A stretch of 64,000 nucleotides of DNA from G965207045 sp965207045 (lineage in GTDB: Bacteria; Pseudomonadota; Alphaproteobacteria; Rickettsiales; Anaplasmataceae), in the NCBI GenBank assembly GCA_965207045.1, contig OZ242261.1, positions 248,001 through 312,000 of the forward strand, in the 5' to 3' direction. Both the position numbers and the translations under genes were made by a program. How positions within the stretch are numbered: the stretch's first letter is position 1; the number at the start of each line of letters is the position of its first letter. Shown here one piece after another: positions 1-8,850 of the stretch. Below the pieces are notes generated by a model. It did no database searches. It saw only the letters and a list, made by a program, of their open reading frames with translations, and had not been told where the DNA came from.

Positions 1-1
1 T

Positions 2-103
2 GTAACTTCACTGAATGAACTGGGAATTACAGTAGACAAAGAGACTATTATACGCATAATACAACGCGAAATCAGCGATACTTTTTTTAATAAAAGAGCA
101 TAA
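2..103 (+). CDS. 3' end of an unidentified gene upstream of nusA
   Basis: An open frame enters from the left edge and ends with TAA at 101-103, giving the last 33 residues (ending ISDTFFNKRA). The tail is charged and helical-looking. In many bacteria rimP precedes nusA, but this tail does not resemble a RimP C-terminus, so I leave it unnamed. It could equally be a chance open frame because only about 100 bases are visible. Confidence 0.45.
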   Translation, partial: VTSLNELGITVDKETIIRIIQREISDTFFNKRA

Positions 104-171
104 ATGCTTGTATTATACTAAAGATTAATATACTATTATAGCTAGCAGTTTCTCTAAACAGATAGAAGGAA

Positions 172-1704
172 ATGAGTGATTTTCAAGGGTTAAGTAATAC
201 GCAGTTGGTACAGACTATAAATGATGAAGCATTTAAGAAAGGTCTGAATCCTGAAAAGGTATTTTCTGCTGTTGAGGAATCTCTTAGGATTGCTGGAAAG
301 GAAAAATATGGTAATAGTAAACTCAAAGTTAGGATAGATAGAAAAAGTGGCGCAATATCTGTATTAAAAGAAATAATAGTTGTTGATGATAGTGTTAATA
401 GCCGTTATATATACAGTGATGATCTTGAAGAAAAACACTTATATGAAGCGCTTAGGATATCAGAAGCTGTCAGTCGTTATCCTAATGAAAGTTTAGAAAT
501 TGGATCTGTAGTTTTAGAAGTATTACCGAACGTTGATTTTAGTAGGTTGGCAATCAGATCTGCAGTTCAGACAATATTTCAGTTAATAAAGAAATTAGAG
601 CAAGAAGAGCAGTACAAAAAATATAAGAATAGAGTTGGTGAGATTGTAATCGGTTTTGCACGTAGGGTAAGTAAAGAAGGTGGGGTAGTTGTTGATCTTG
701 GCGATGCTGAAGCATATTTACCAGCAAAAAACACGATAAAGGGCGATTTATTTAAGCAAGGTGATAGAGTCAAAGCAATAATTTCCTCTGTAACCAATGA
801 GGATAAAGGACATCAGATAATTCTTTCAAGAACGAGTAACAGTTTTGTAGGCGAGCTTTTTAGGCAAGAAGTACCAGAGATATATGATGGAATAATAGAA
901 ATAAAAGCTATTGCAAGAGAACCAGGATCAAAGGCCAAGGTCGCTGTACATTCATCTGATCAAAATATAGATCCTGTAGGGGCTTGTGTTGGAATCAGAG
1001 GTGGTAGGATAAGATCTATAATAGATGAGCTTAATGGAGAAAAAATTGATATTGTTATTCATTCTTCAAACTTAGCCGATTTTGCAATTAACTCTATAAC
1101 ACCAGCTAAGGCTATTCAAGCAATTATTGATGAGCAAAGACGTTGTATCGAGATTATAGTTGAACAAGATTTTGTGAGCCTTGCAATAGGAAAAAAAGGA
1201 CAAAATGTGAGATTAGCCTCAGAGTTAGTTGGGTGTAAGCTTGATATATTAAGTGAAGGAGATGCTTCTAAAAAGAGGTTAGAAGAATTCAGTACTAACA
1301 CAGAGGTTTTGGTTGCAGCGCTTAATGTAGAAGAGATAATTGCCCAATTATTGATAACTGAAGGCTTTGATTCTGTGCAAGATGTAGCTTCGGCAGATGT
1401 AACTAAACTGTCAACAATAGAAGGATTTGATATTAATATAGCGGAAGAATTATTAAAGAGAGCGCAAGAGTATGTTCTGAAGGAAAAGATAAGCTATATG
1501 AATTCTGATTTACACTCTTTACCAGAACTTAGTGATGATGAAGTATCTTTACTCTGTAATAATGGGATAAAGGGTTTGGAATCTTTAGCGGAATTATCCA
1601 GGGAAGAATTCAAGGATATAATTGGGGAGCATGTTTTTACTGAAGCGAAAATTGGTGAGATAATAATCTCTGCACGTAGAAAACTGAAATGGTTTGAGGA
1701 ATAG
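172..1704 (+). CDS. nusA: transcription termination/antitermination factor NusA
   Basis: NusA binds RNA polymerase and nascent RNA and modulates pausing, termination and antitermination. The 510-residue product has the family order: N-terminal polymerase-binding domain (about 1-140), S1 domain (about 155-220, starting GEIVIGFARR), KH1 (about 240-300, with GIRGGRIRSII) and KH2 (about 320-365, with GKKGQNVRLA), then two acidic helical repeats at the C-terminus (about 375-505). Length is normal. The ATG at 172 follows a purine-rich AGAAGGA, which fixes the start. It is followed after 17 nt by infB and then rbfA, the conserved nusA-infB-rbfA cluster, and the three are probably co-transcribed. Confidence 0.97.
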   Translation: MSDFQGLSNTQLVQTINDEAFKKGLNPEKVFSAVEESLRIAGKEKYGNSKLKVRIDRKSGAISVLKEIIVVDDSVNSRYIYSDDLEEKHLYEALRISEAVSRYPNESLEIGSVVLEVLPNVDFSRLAIRSAVQTIFQLIKKLEQEEQYKKYKNRVGEIVIGFARRVSKEGGVVVDLGDAEAYLPAKNTIKGDLFKQGDRVKAIISSVTNEDKGHQIILSRTSNSFVGELFRQEVPEIYDGIIEIKAIAREPGSKAKVAVHSSDQNIDPVGACVGIRGGRIRSIIDELNGEKIDIVIHSSNLADFAINSITPAKAIQAIIDEQRRCIEIIVEQDFVSLAIGKKGQNVRLASELVGCKLDILSEGDASKKRLEEFSTNTEVLVAALNVEEIIAQLLITEGFDSVQDVASADVTKLSTIEGFDINIAEELLKRAQEYVLKEKISYMNSDLHSLPELSDDEVSLLCNNGIKGLESLAELSREEFKDIIGEHVFTEAKIGEIIISARRKLKWFEE

Positions 1705-1721
1705 GAAAGAGAAAAGATATT

Positions 1722-3962
1722 ATGAGTAATGATAAACTAAGTTTAGGTAGTTTTAAGCTTAAGAAAAGTGATTTAGAGAATAGGATATTGTCTAAACTAC
1801 TTAAGAAGGAAACTGATTCTTTCGATAATGAGAGAGAAGTTTATGAACAACACTCGGATAATCGTAATCGTTTAACTAAAAACGAGAAAGAGTCAAGAAT
1901 AAAGGCTCTGCTCAAGCTTAAATCTAAACAAGGTGCGGAAGAACAAAAAGATGAAGCAAGGCAATCTTTGTGGAAGGATAAGGAAGTTGTAACTTCTGTT
2001 AGCACAGAAGAAAAGCAAAAAGATTCAGAATTACCTATCTATGAAGAAAAAGGAGATAAAGATAAGCGTAACATTGCGAAGAAATTTACAAATGCGAGAG
2101 TTATAGCAGCTGATGCGAAACACAAAAGATATGAAAAAAACAAAAAATTTGTTATTTCTGATAAGGAACATTCAAGAACATATAAGGTTCCAAAAACATT
2201 TGTTAAAAGAGAAAGGAAAAAAGTTGTAAGGAAGGTTAAAATACGCTCTGTCATGACTATTAACGATATAGCTGCTAAAACATTTGAGCCAAAAGAGCGG
2301 GTTATTAAAACAATAGAAAGCTTAGACTTAGGTAGTGATGTTGAGGTAAAGCACGAAGCAATACCTCCAGACATAGCACAATTAATTATTGAAGATTTAG
2401 GGCATAAGGCAGAAATCAAATTGCCTAATATAAATCAAATTATAGATACAAATAATGACGATGAAATCTTATTGCAAAAAAGGCCACCAATAGTTACAAT
2501 TATGGGGCATGTTGATCATGGTAAGACTACTCTTATAGATGCGTTAAGGGATTCTAATGTTGCAAGTTGTGAGCATGGTGGAATTACTCAACATATTGGT
2601 GCTTATCAAATTAAATCGTCTGATGAGTTGATTACAATAATTGATACTCCAGGTCATGTAGCGTTTACTGCAATGCGTGCAAGGGGGGCCAAAATAACTG
2701 ATATAGCCGTATTGGTTATTGCTGCAGATGATAGTATCAAAGAGCAAACTGTTGAGGCAATAAATCATATTCAGGCTGCTGATGTACCAATAATTATTGC
2801 AGTAAATAAAATAGACAAACCTACTGCGAATGTAGAAAGAGTAACAAATGAATTACTCCAATATGACATTGTGGCAGAAGAGTTTGGTGGTGATGTTTTG
2901 GTAGTACCTATATCTGCGAAAGAGAAGCAAAACTTGGATAAGCTAGAAGAAGCTATATTATTGCAAGCAGAGTTATTGAATATCAAGTCAAATCCAAATA
3001 AGGGTGCAAGTGGTGTGATTTTAGAAGCAAAATTAGATAAAAAGAGTGGTCCGCTTGTTACTTTAATAATAAAAAGCGGCACTTTAAGAAAGGGTGATAT
3101 AATCATAGCTGGATCTCATTATTGCAAAGTAAAAGCTATGATAGATTGTTATGGAAATCATATCAGAGAAGCAAAACCATCTACTCCTGTAGAGGTGCTA
3201 GGTTTCGATGACGTTGCTGTAAGTGGTGACCCATTTGTAATAGTAAAAAATGAAAAAGATGCAAGGAATATAATAGAGTTTAAGTCACGTAATAATCAAT
3301 ATATGGAGCGGTCTAAGGATGATTTAGAGGATTTGTTTCGAGAAGAAAAGAAACAAGTAAGTTTTGTTGTAAAGGCAGATACTCAGGGCTCTATTGAAGT
3401 GATAATAGATTATATCAATAAGTTTGATCTTAAAGAGGTAGATGTAAGCATTTTGCACAAGGCGGTTGGTGCTATTACAGAATCTGATATACTTTTAGCA
3501 TCTGCTTCTAAAGCTTCAATTCTTTCTTTTTGCATAAAAGAAGATAAAAAGATAGCAGAGTTAGCTAAAAAGCAGGGGGTAATAATAAGGTGTTATTCTG
3601 TAATATATGATTTGATTAGCGATATAAAAGAGATATTAAGTGGATTTATTCCTTCAATTAAAGAAGAGAAAAGTACCGGTTTAGCAGTTGTTAGGGATTT
3701 GTTTGACATCTCAAAAACTGGTAAGATTGCTGGGTGTTATGTTAAAGATGGTGTTATGAGAAGGGATGAGAATGTGCGCCTTATAAGAGATTCAAGAGTT
3801 ATATATGAAGGTAAAATTAAAGCTATGCGTAGGTTTAAACAAGATGAGAAAGAGGTAAAAAGTGGTTATGAATGTGGTATCTTGTTAGAAAATTATGGAG
3901 ATATTAAAATTGGTGATGCCATAGAATGTTTTGAGGTGATTGAAACAAAGCAATCTTTGTAA
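1722..3962 (+). CDS. infB: translation initiation factor IF-2
   Basis: IF-2 is the GTPase that positions initiator tRNA on the ribosome. The 746-residue protein has a lysine/glutamate-rich N-terminal region (about 1-170), an IF2_N-like segment before the G domain, then the GTPase motifs: GHVDHGKTT at about 261, DTPGH at about 307 and NKID at about 360, followed by the beta-barrel and C-terminal domains. It is shorter than E. coli IF2 (890 residues), mainly in the N-terminal region, as is usual for reduced genomes. Its TAA overlaps the rbfA ATG by one base (TAATG at 3960-3964), indicating translational coupling. Confidence 0.97.
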   Translation: MSNDKLSLGSFKLKKSDLENRILSKLLKKETDSFDNEREVYEQHSDNRNRLTKNEKESRIKALLKLKSKQGAEEQKDEARQSLWKDKEVVTSVSTEEKQKDSELPIYEEKGDKDKRNIAKKFTNARVIAADAKHKRYEKNKKFVISDKEHSRTYKVPKTFVKRERKKVVRKVKIRSVMTINDIAAKTFEPKERVIKTIESLDLGSDVEVKHEAIPPDIAQLIIEDLGHKAEIKLPNINQIIDTNNDDEILLQKRPPIVTIMGHVDHGKTTLIDALRDSNVASCEHGGITQHIGAYQIKSSDELITIIDTPGHVAFTAMRARGAKITDIAVLVIAADDSIKEQTVEAINHIQAADVPIIIAVNKIDKPTANVERVTNELLQYDIVAEEFGGDVLVVPISAKEKQNLDKLEEAILLQAELLNIKSNPNKGASGVILEAKLDKKSGPLVTLIIKSGTLRKGDIIIAGSHYCKVKAMIDCYGNHIREAKPSTPVEVLGFDDVAVSGDPFVIVKNEKDARNIIEFKSRNNQYMERSKDDLEDLFREEKKQVSFVVKADTQGSIEVIIDYINKFDLKEVDVSILHKAVGAITESDILLASASKASILSFCIKEDKKIAELAKKQGVIIRCYSVIYDLISDIKEILSGFIPSIKEEKSTGLAVVRDLFDISKTGKIAGCYVKDGVMRRDENVRLIRDSRVIYEGKIKAMRRFKQDEKEVKSGYECGILLENYGDIKIGDAIECFEVIETKQSL

Positions 3963-4279
3963 TGTCTGCTACAAACAGGAAACGGCCTCTGCAAGTTGCT
4001 TCTGTGATAAAAAAAGAGCTGGTTGAAGTAATTTGTCGCCTTGGTTTAAGTAATATTACAATTTCTGGAGTGAAAATGAGCCCAGATCTTAGATACGCTA
4101 ATGTTTTTTTTGTCAGTAAAGATATAAAGTCTTCTGATCTGCAAGGTATTGCTCCTTTAATAAAAAATAGAATGTCTAAGAAAGTGTATTTAAAAAGAAT
4201 GCCTAATTTACATTTTATTATTGATGAAACTTTTGATACTTTTAGCAAGATTGATGCTTTACTTAAAACTTTACAATAA
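3962..4279 (+). CDS. rbfA: ribosome-binding factor A
   Basis: RbfA is a small KH-fold protein needed for late maturation of the 30S subunit. The 105-residue product has the family hallmarks: an N-terminal helix with VASVIKKEL, the strand ITISGVKMSPDLRYANVFF, and a C-terminal segment MPNLHFIIDETFD. The start codon shares a base with the infB stop codon, so it is expected to be translated by coupling. The 3' half of this gene and about 40 bases beyond it have a decayed inverted copy at 38718-38992. Confidence 0.95.
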   Translation: MSATNRKRPLQVASVIKKELVEVICRLGLSNITISGVKMSPDLRYANVFFVSKDIKSSDLQGIAPLIKNRMSKKVYLKRMPNLHFIIDETFDTFSKIDALLKTLQ

Positions 4280-4282
4280 AAA

Positions 4283-4320
4283 AAATAATCAATTAATAAT
4301 TTCTTGTTGATTGTAGGTAT
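4283..4320. repeat. non-coding part of a dispersed inverted repeat shared with 38718-38757
   Basis: The A+T-rich sequence just downstream of rbfA, containing TTTCTTGTTGATTGTAGGTA, reappears in reverse complement at about 38720-38757. The similarity continues through the 3' half of rbfA on both sides. This shows that the 38.7 kb copy arose by duplication of DNA rather than through a coding RNA or convergent coding sequence. Confidence 0.8.
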
Positions 4321-4359
4321 ATATGTTCTCATTTGAGAGAGATTTCAGGATAAAATGTT

Positions 4360-4752
4360 ATGTTGAATAGTATTGGGATAATTGGTTTAATAAAGGACAA
4401 ACTGGACTATATAGCACAAAGACATAATATTCTTGCAAGTAATATAGCTAATGTTAATACTCCAAAGAGACGAAAAAAGGACCTTGAGCCTTTTTCATTA
4501 GAAAATTACTACGGGAATGGTACTGGCCTGGGTATGGTGAGGACTCAAGATAGCCATATTGGTCATTACCGTAAAAACAAGTTTAAGGTTATTTATCCAA
4601 GAAGTAGCATAACAAAGATAGATGGTAATAATATTAGTATAGAAGAGGAGACAATGAAACTTAACAGTAATAATTTAGAACATCAAAAGGCTGTTAGCTT
4701 GTATGGTAAAATAGTTTCAATGTTTCAAACAGCAGCTCGTAATGGAAAATAA
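4360..4752 (+). CDS. flgB: flagellar basal-body rod protein FlgB-like, solitary
   Basis: FlgB is one of the proximal rod subunits of the bacterial flagellum. The 130-residue product has the family length and both ends of the family: an N-terminal helix with RHNILASNIANVNTP (compare the usual ASNIANxxTPxYKAxD) and a C-terminal helix starting MKLNSNNLEHQKAVSLYGK. The central segment is variable, as in other FlgB proteins. The expected FlgC and FliE genes do not follow; sdhE does, overlapping by 11 nt. A purine-rich GATTTCAGGA lies 9 nt before the ATG. In a flagellum-poor lineage it may be a relic or have another role in the cell envelope. Family assignment is good; function here is unknown. Confidence 0.8.
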   Translation: MLNSIGIIGLIKDKLDYIAQRHNILASNIANVNTPKRRKKDLEPFSLENYYGNGTGLGMVRTQDSHIGHYRKNKFKVIYPRSSITKIDGNNISIEEETMKLNSNNLEHQKAVSLYGKIVSMFQTAARNGK

Positions 4753-5014
4753 GAAAAAAGTTTTGCTATATAGGAGTTGGCATCGTGGTTGTAAAGAAAC
4801 TGATCTGCTTTTAGGTAGTTTTGCACAGAAAAATATTCATTTTTTTAATGAAGAAGAATTAAGTGAATATGAAAAAGTAGTAGAAATGGATGATGTAGAA
4901 CTTTACAGGTTGCTTACCGCGGGCATAGACTCTGCAAATCCAAAGATAATAAATAAGATAATACAATTTAATATAATTGATAAAACAATGCATTTAGTAG
5001 TAACACCTGATTAG
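4742..5014 (+). CDS. sdhE: succinate dehydrogenase flavinylation/assembly factor SdhE (DUF339)
   Basis: SdhE (mitochondrial SDHAF2/Sdh5 homologue) promotes covalent attachment of FAD to the flavoprotein subunit of succinate dehydrogenase. The 90-residue protein has the diagnostic motif YRSWHRGCKETDLLLGSF at about 10-27, with the RG dipeptide needed for flavinylation, and an acidic L-x-x-Y/E-x-x-L helix further on. Size is typical. The ATG at 4742 lies inside the 3' end of flgB, so the two genes are translationally coupled. The overlap is unlikely to be functional pairing; it looks like packing. Confidence 0.9.
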   Translation: MENKKKVLLYRSWHRGCKETDLLLGSFAQKNIHFFNEEELSEYEKVVEMDDVELYRLLTAGIDSANPKIINKIIQFNIIDKTMHLVVTPD

Positions 5015-5083
5015 AAAGGTCAACTATGCAGTAGGTGTGTTTTTGTTTGTATCTTTTGCCTGAGAATAACACTTGACCTTTCT
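5013..5083. terminator. perfect 11-bp inverted repeat after sdhE, possible terminator or small element end
   Basis: AGAAAGGTCAA at 5013-5023 is repeated as its exact reverse complement TTGACCTTTCT at 5073-5083. The left arm includes the sdhE stop codon. The loop of 49 bases is long for an intrinsic terminator and no clean T-run follows directly, although the loop is T-rich. It may be a transcription end signal or the two ends of a tiny non-autonomous element. Confidence 0.4.
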
Positions 5084-5154
5084 TACATTAAATCAAGTAT
5101 TGCTCTTTAGCTTTAATTATTCCTTTCGCTGTATTATCATCGCGTCTTTTGTTG

Positions 5155-6478
5155 TCTTATTTTTATGAAATCATGCAACAACCAGTAGGAGTTCTTGATT
5201 TACTTTTATTGTCCAAGAGATTTCTAGCTAAGTGATTAAGACAGCTAACAGCAATCTGTAAAGCAGTAGTACAAGAGAAGTGCCCTTCTTTAAGTCTTGT
5301 TTCTAGACGTGGCAACATTTGCATGTTATTTTCTTTACCCACTACTGCTGTTATATGTTTCCGCGCAGAAAGTACTGAATATGTTGCTAATGGAAATACA
5401 CTATAACTTTTTTTCTACTTGCTACGTTTTTTTAATTTCATCAAATAATTTTTCTTTGTCTACTTCCTTTAGAGAACAAAGAAGATCTTGATAGATATTA
5501 TAATCTATATTATTTTTCTAGATCTTGCTTCATGATAATATAGAAAAGGCAGAAAGGCGACTAAAGAGCAGAGAATTACTTATGCGCCACGTTCTAAGAG
5601 CTCTTTACAGTCAACATCTTCTTTGAGAAAATAACAACTTAGCTATGCTGAGAGCTTATTGCTCTTGTTTTTTATCAATAACAACGAGTAAGCCTTTTTG
5701 TAGGAAAGGTAAATTCTTTCAATTTATTTATCGAATATTCAAGCACATCTTTTTGAAGAGTGCTACAAGCATAAAAAATAAGCTTATTCTTTATCGTTGT
5801 TATACAGTAATCAAGTGAGCATATCTGTCAACGACTTCAGAATGGATGAGTTGTGTTGTTCTTTCTTGTTTCCGTTAAGGCAGCTTTAACTTTTTGATCA
5901 TCAAATTTCATTTTTTCAGTAAAAGCATCTTCTGGTGTGTGAATAACAGCCCAGGGTTAAAATAAAAGTTTGTGTTGTGTAGTCCCTATTTTCGCTTTTT
6001 TCAATATAGTTTGTATTATATCCTTCTCCATTTGTATTGGAGAAGATCAAATTGATTGATTTTTTTGTTCTGACATCTTTTGTACAAGATATTTTAGAGT
6101 ATATTATTTTTTTCTTTTGATATACCATCTATCTTGGAATACTGATCTCTAAAAGCGCAAATGAGTACGATTTACAAGAGTAGTGTCCAACCATGTTTTT
6201 TTCTCTGCGCATTCTAATACTTTTAGCAAGTCTATTAAGAATGCATTTGAAGCAGTATCAGTTATTCCAGGATGAGCTATTGTCTTCACAATTCTTTCTT
6301 TTATAGAACAGTATAAGATTGCAAGAGCACTCTATAGGCCATGTTTTCTTCTTTGTGCTTTCTAATACTTTTTAGCAAGTCTATTAAGAATTCCTTTGAA
6401 GTTATATCAGTTATTTCAGGATTAGCTATTGCCTTCACAATTCTCTCTTTTATAGAACAATATAAGACGCATTTATAA
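5155..6478 (-). pseudogene. decayed multi-frame gene, possibly an ankyrin-repeat protein
   Basis: No intact gene lies between sdhE and lepA, but the minus strand holds a run of protein-like pieces in shifting frames. From 5' to 3': two imperfect repeats (about 6478-6340 and 6322-6185) reading KERIVKAIANPEITDIT and KERIVKTIAHPGITDTA; a stretch near 6125-5965 (KDVRTKKSINLIFSNTNGEG); one near 5950-5840 (AVIHTPEDAFTEKMKFDDQK); an ankyrin-like end EDVDCKELLERGA near 5630-5590; and a last piece at about 5410-5155 with CTTALQIAVSCLNHLARNLL. Stops and frameshifts separate them. The last two pieces recall ankyrin repeats, which are abundant in this bacterial group, but that is an inference from short matches. 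Confidence 0.55.
6185..6478. repeat. two tandem copies of a ~150-nt unit
   Basis: Bases 6340-6478 and 6185-6322 are clearly related. Shared blocks include AGCAAGTCTATTAAGAAT, ATATCAGTTATTTCAGGAT (with changes) and CACAATTCT. One copy has five T in CTTTTTAGCAAG where the other has four, which shifts the minus-strand reading frame. Confidence 0.75.
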
Positions 6479-6541
6479 TATATCTCATATAATTACAATG
6501 TAGTGTAGCATTGTTGTTTTAATAAATCAATATATACTAAA

Positions 6542-8341
6542 TTATTTATCAGAAATCCTTAGTGCCTCAATAAAAGCATTTTTAGGTATATTTACTTTAC
6601 CTACAGTATGCATACGCTTTTTCCCCTTTTTTTGTTTCTCCAAAAGTTTCATTTTACGTGTTTTATCGCCACCATATAATTTTGCTGTTACATCTTTACG
6701 ATAAGGCTGTATAGTTTCACGAGCTATAATCTTCCCTCCAATCGCAGCCTGCAATGCAATTTTATATTGTTGTCTTGGTATTATGGTTTTTAGTCTTTTA
6801 CAAATTTCTCTACCACGCGATTCTGCATTATTTTTAAAAATAATGCACGAAAGAGCATCTAATGCATTTCCATTAATCAAAATGTTCATTTTTACCAATT
6901 GACTTCTGCGATATTCATTAATTTCCCAATCACAGCTAGCATAACCACGAGTTATTGACTTAAGGCGATCATAGAAATCAAAAACTACTTCTGCTAATGG
7001 AAGATTGTAAGTTAAAATTGCTCTATTTCCACTGTAACTCAAATCTACTTGCTCACCCCTCTTATTAATACAAAGCTGTATTATTGCTCCTAAATAGTCT
7101 GGTGGTAACATTATTGTTGTCTGTACCCACGGTTCTTCCATGTAGTTTATATGTGTGGGTTCTGGCATATCTACAGGGTTATGTAATTCCAAAACTTTGC
7201 CTTTACAGGTGTAAATTTTATATATAACGCTTGGTGCTGTAGTAATTAGATTCAAGTTAAATTCTCGATCCAGTCTTTCTTGTATGATCTCAAGATGTAA
7301 CATTCCTAGAAACCCACAACGAAAGCCATATCCTAAAGCTCCAGAAGATTCAGTTTCAAAAGTAAAGCTCGAATCATTAAGATGTAATTTTTCCAAACTT
7401 TCCTTAAGATTTGGAAATTCACCTAAATCTATAGGAAAAAGGCCGCAAAATACTACTGGTTGACTTGGTTTGAATCCAGGTAAAGCTTCTTTACATGGAT
7501 TTTTATCTTCAGTAATTGTATCACCAACGTGACAATCAGATACCTGTTTAATGCCTGAAGTGATAAAACCTATTTCTCCTGCAGAAAGAGAATTAACCTC
7601 TTCTTTTTTAGGTGTAAAGATACCAATTTTTTCAACATTATATAAGCTGCTGTTTGACATCATTCTAATCTTCATATCCTTTTTAATAATACCTTCTTTC
7701 ACCCGAACAAGTATTATGACGCCAAGGTAAATGTCGTACCAGCTATCAATCAATAACGCTTGTAACTTGTCTGTTATATTTCCTTGTGGAGGTGGGAAAA
7801 ACTTTACCATTGCTTCTAAAACATCTTTAATACCAATACCTGTTTTTGCAGATATTTGTATTGTGTTTTCAGTATCAAGACCGATGACATCTTCAATCTG
7901 TTCTTTAACTCTATTGGGATCAGCTGCTGGTAGATCAATCTTATTGAGGACTGGTATAATTTCATGGTTATTATCAAGTGCTTTGTAAACGTTTGCCAAG
8001 GTTTGTGCTTCGACTCCTTGACTTGCATCTACTACCAATAATGAACCTTCACATGCAGCTAAGCTTCTACTTACTTCATATGAGAAATCAACATGTCCAG
8101 GCGTGTCTATGAGATTTAAATAATAAATATTTCCATTTTGTGCTTTATATTTAAGGCGCACAGTCTGTGCTTTTATTGTAATACCGCGTTCACGTTCAAT
8201 ATCCATTGAATCCAGAACCTGTTCAGAAAGCTCTCTTTCATCTAAACCTTCACATTCTTCAATCAATCTATCTGATAGAGTCGATTTGCCATGATCTATA
8301 TGTGCAACAACAGAGAAATTACGTATAAATTTGAGCTCCAT
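6542..8341 (-). CDS. lepA: elongation factor 4 (LepA), ribosomal GTPase
   Basis: LepA/EF4 is a ribosome-associated GTPase implicated in subunit maturation and in remodelling stalled ribosomes. The 599-residue product is the standard length. It shows the G1 motif AHIDHGKST near residue 14, DTPGHVDFSYEV near 80, NKIDLPAADP near 135, the EF-G-like domains II, III and V (FRCGFLGMLHLEI near 345) and the LepA-specific C-terminal domain ending with the basic KKGKKRMHTVGKV segment. The ATG at 8341 gives the usual MxxIRNF(S/C) start. It stands alone, divergent from gltX with rpmJ in between. Confidence 0.98.
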   Translation of the reverse strand: MELKFIRNFSVVAHIDHGKSTLSDRLIEECEGLDERELSEQVLDSMDIERERGITIKAQTVRLKYKAQNGNIYYLNLIDTPGHVDFSYEVSRSLAACEGSLLVVDASQGVEAQTLANVYKALDNNHEIIPVLNKIDLPAADPNRVKEQIEDVIGLDTENTIQISAKTGIGIKDVLEAMVKFFPPPQGNITDKLQALLIDSWYDIYLGVIILVRVKEGIIKKDMKIRMMSNSSLYNVEKIGIFTPKKEEVNSLSAGEIGFITSGIKQVSDCHVGDTITEDKNPCKEALPGFKPSQPVVFCGLFPIDLGEFPNLKESLEKLHLNDSSFTFETESSGALGYGFRCGFLGMLHLEIIQERLDREFNLNLITTAPSVIYKIYTCKGKVLELHNPVDMPEPTHINYMEEPWVQTTIMLPPDYLGAIIQLCINKRGEQVDLSYSGNRAILTYNLPLAEVVFDFYDRLKSITRGYASCDWEINEYRRSQLVKMNILINGNALDALSCIIFKNNAESRGREICKRLKTIIPRQQYKIALQAAIGGKIIARETIQPYRKDVTAKLYGGDKTRKMKLLEKQKKGKKRMHTVGKVNIPKNAFIEALRISDK

Positions 8342-8547
8342 GAACTACTCTCAGCACAAGTCATTGATGAAATTTTTTTTACTATACATACTTATTCTCA
8401 TACACACCTCACTAATAAACTATCACAACATTTTTCTTAGTTAATATTTATTATCCAGTATATTTGACTTGTAAATCATAATGTAACCAAAGCACGCACT
8501 AAAATACTTAGACTATTTCTTGCATATGGATAAACTAATCTACTATA

Positions 8548-8679
8548 TTAATGTCCACCTTGGCGTGCCTTCATCCTTGGATTTTTTTTATTGCAGACGT
8601 AAACCTTTTTACCTCTTTTTGCTAAATAATTTCTTTTATCCCTATTTTTTGCAGATTTGAGTGAGCTGTAAGTCTTCAT
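8548..8679 (-). CDS. rpmJ: 50S ribosomal protein L36
   Basis: This gene is only 43 codons. It begins MKTYSSLKSAKNRDK, continues with KRGKKVYVCNKKNPRMKARQ and ends GGH. Those are the features of the alphaproteobacterial short L36 (MKVMSSLKSAK... KARQG), which lacks the full zinc ribbon and keeps one cysteine here. L36 binds 23S rRNA in the large subunit. It is monocistronic, between lepA (same strand) and gltX (divergent). Confidence 0.93.
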   Translation of the reverse strand: MKTYSSLKSAKNRDKRNYLAKRGKKVYVCNKKNPRMKARQGGH

Positions 8680-8781
8680 TTTAAAATTCTCTGAGTAGAA
8701 GTATTATAGTCTAAGTATGTAAGTGAATCAAGGAGTTGTTTATTGTGATTTTGATGTTTAGTTTTTAATAGCAAATTGCAA

Positions 8782-8830
8782 AAACAGGAATTGACTTTTC
8801 CTGTACAAAACAGGAATTGACTTTTCCTGT
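8782..8830 (+). promoter_or_regulatory. duplicated palindromic -35-like element upstream of gltX
   Basis: A 23-base unit, AAACAGGAATTGACTTTTCC followed by TGT, occurs twice, at 8782-8804 and 8808-8830, with period 26. Each unit is itself an inverted repeat (ACAGGA ... TCCTGT) around TTGACT, a good match to a sigma70 -35 box (8791-8796 and 8817-8822). Seventeen bases after the second TTGACT is ACATAA, a weak -10. The gltX ATG follows 20 bases after the second unit. This could be a doubled promoter or an operator; the inverted repeats may also form hairpins in the RNA. Confidence 0.5.
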
Positions 8831-8850
8831 TTTGTAGTTACATAAGGATC

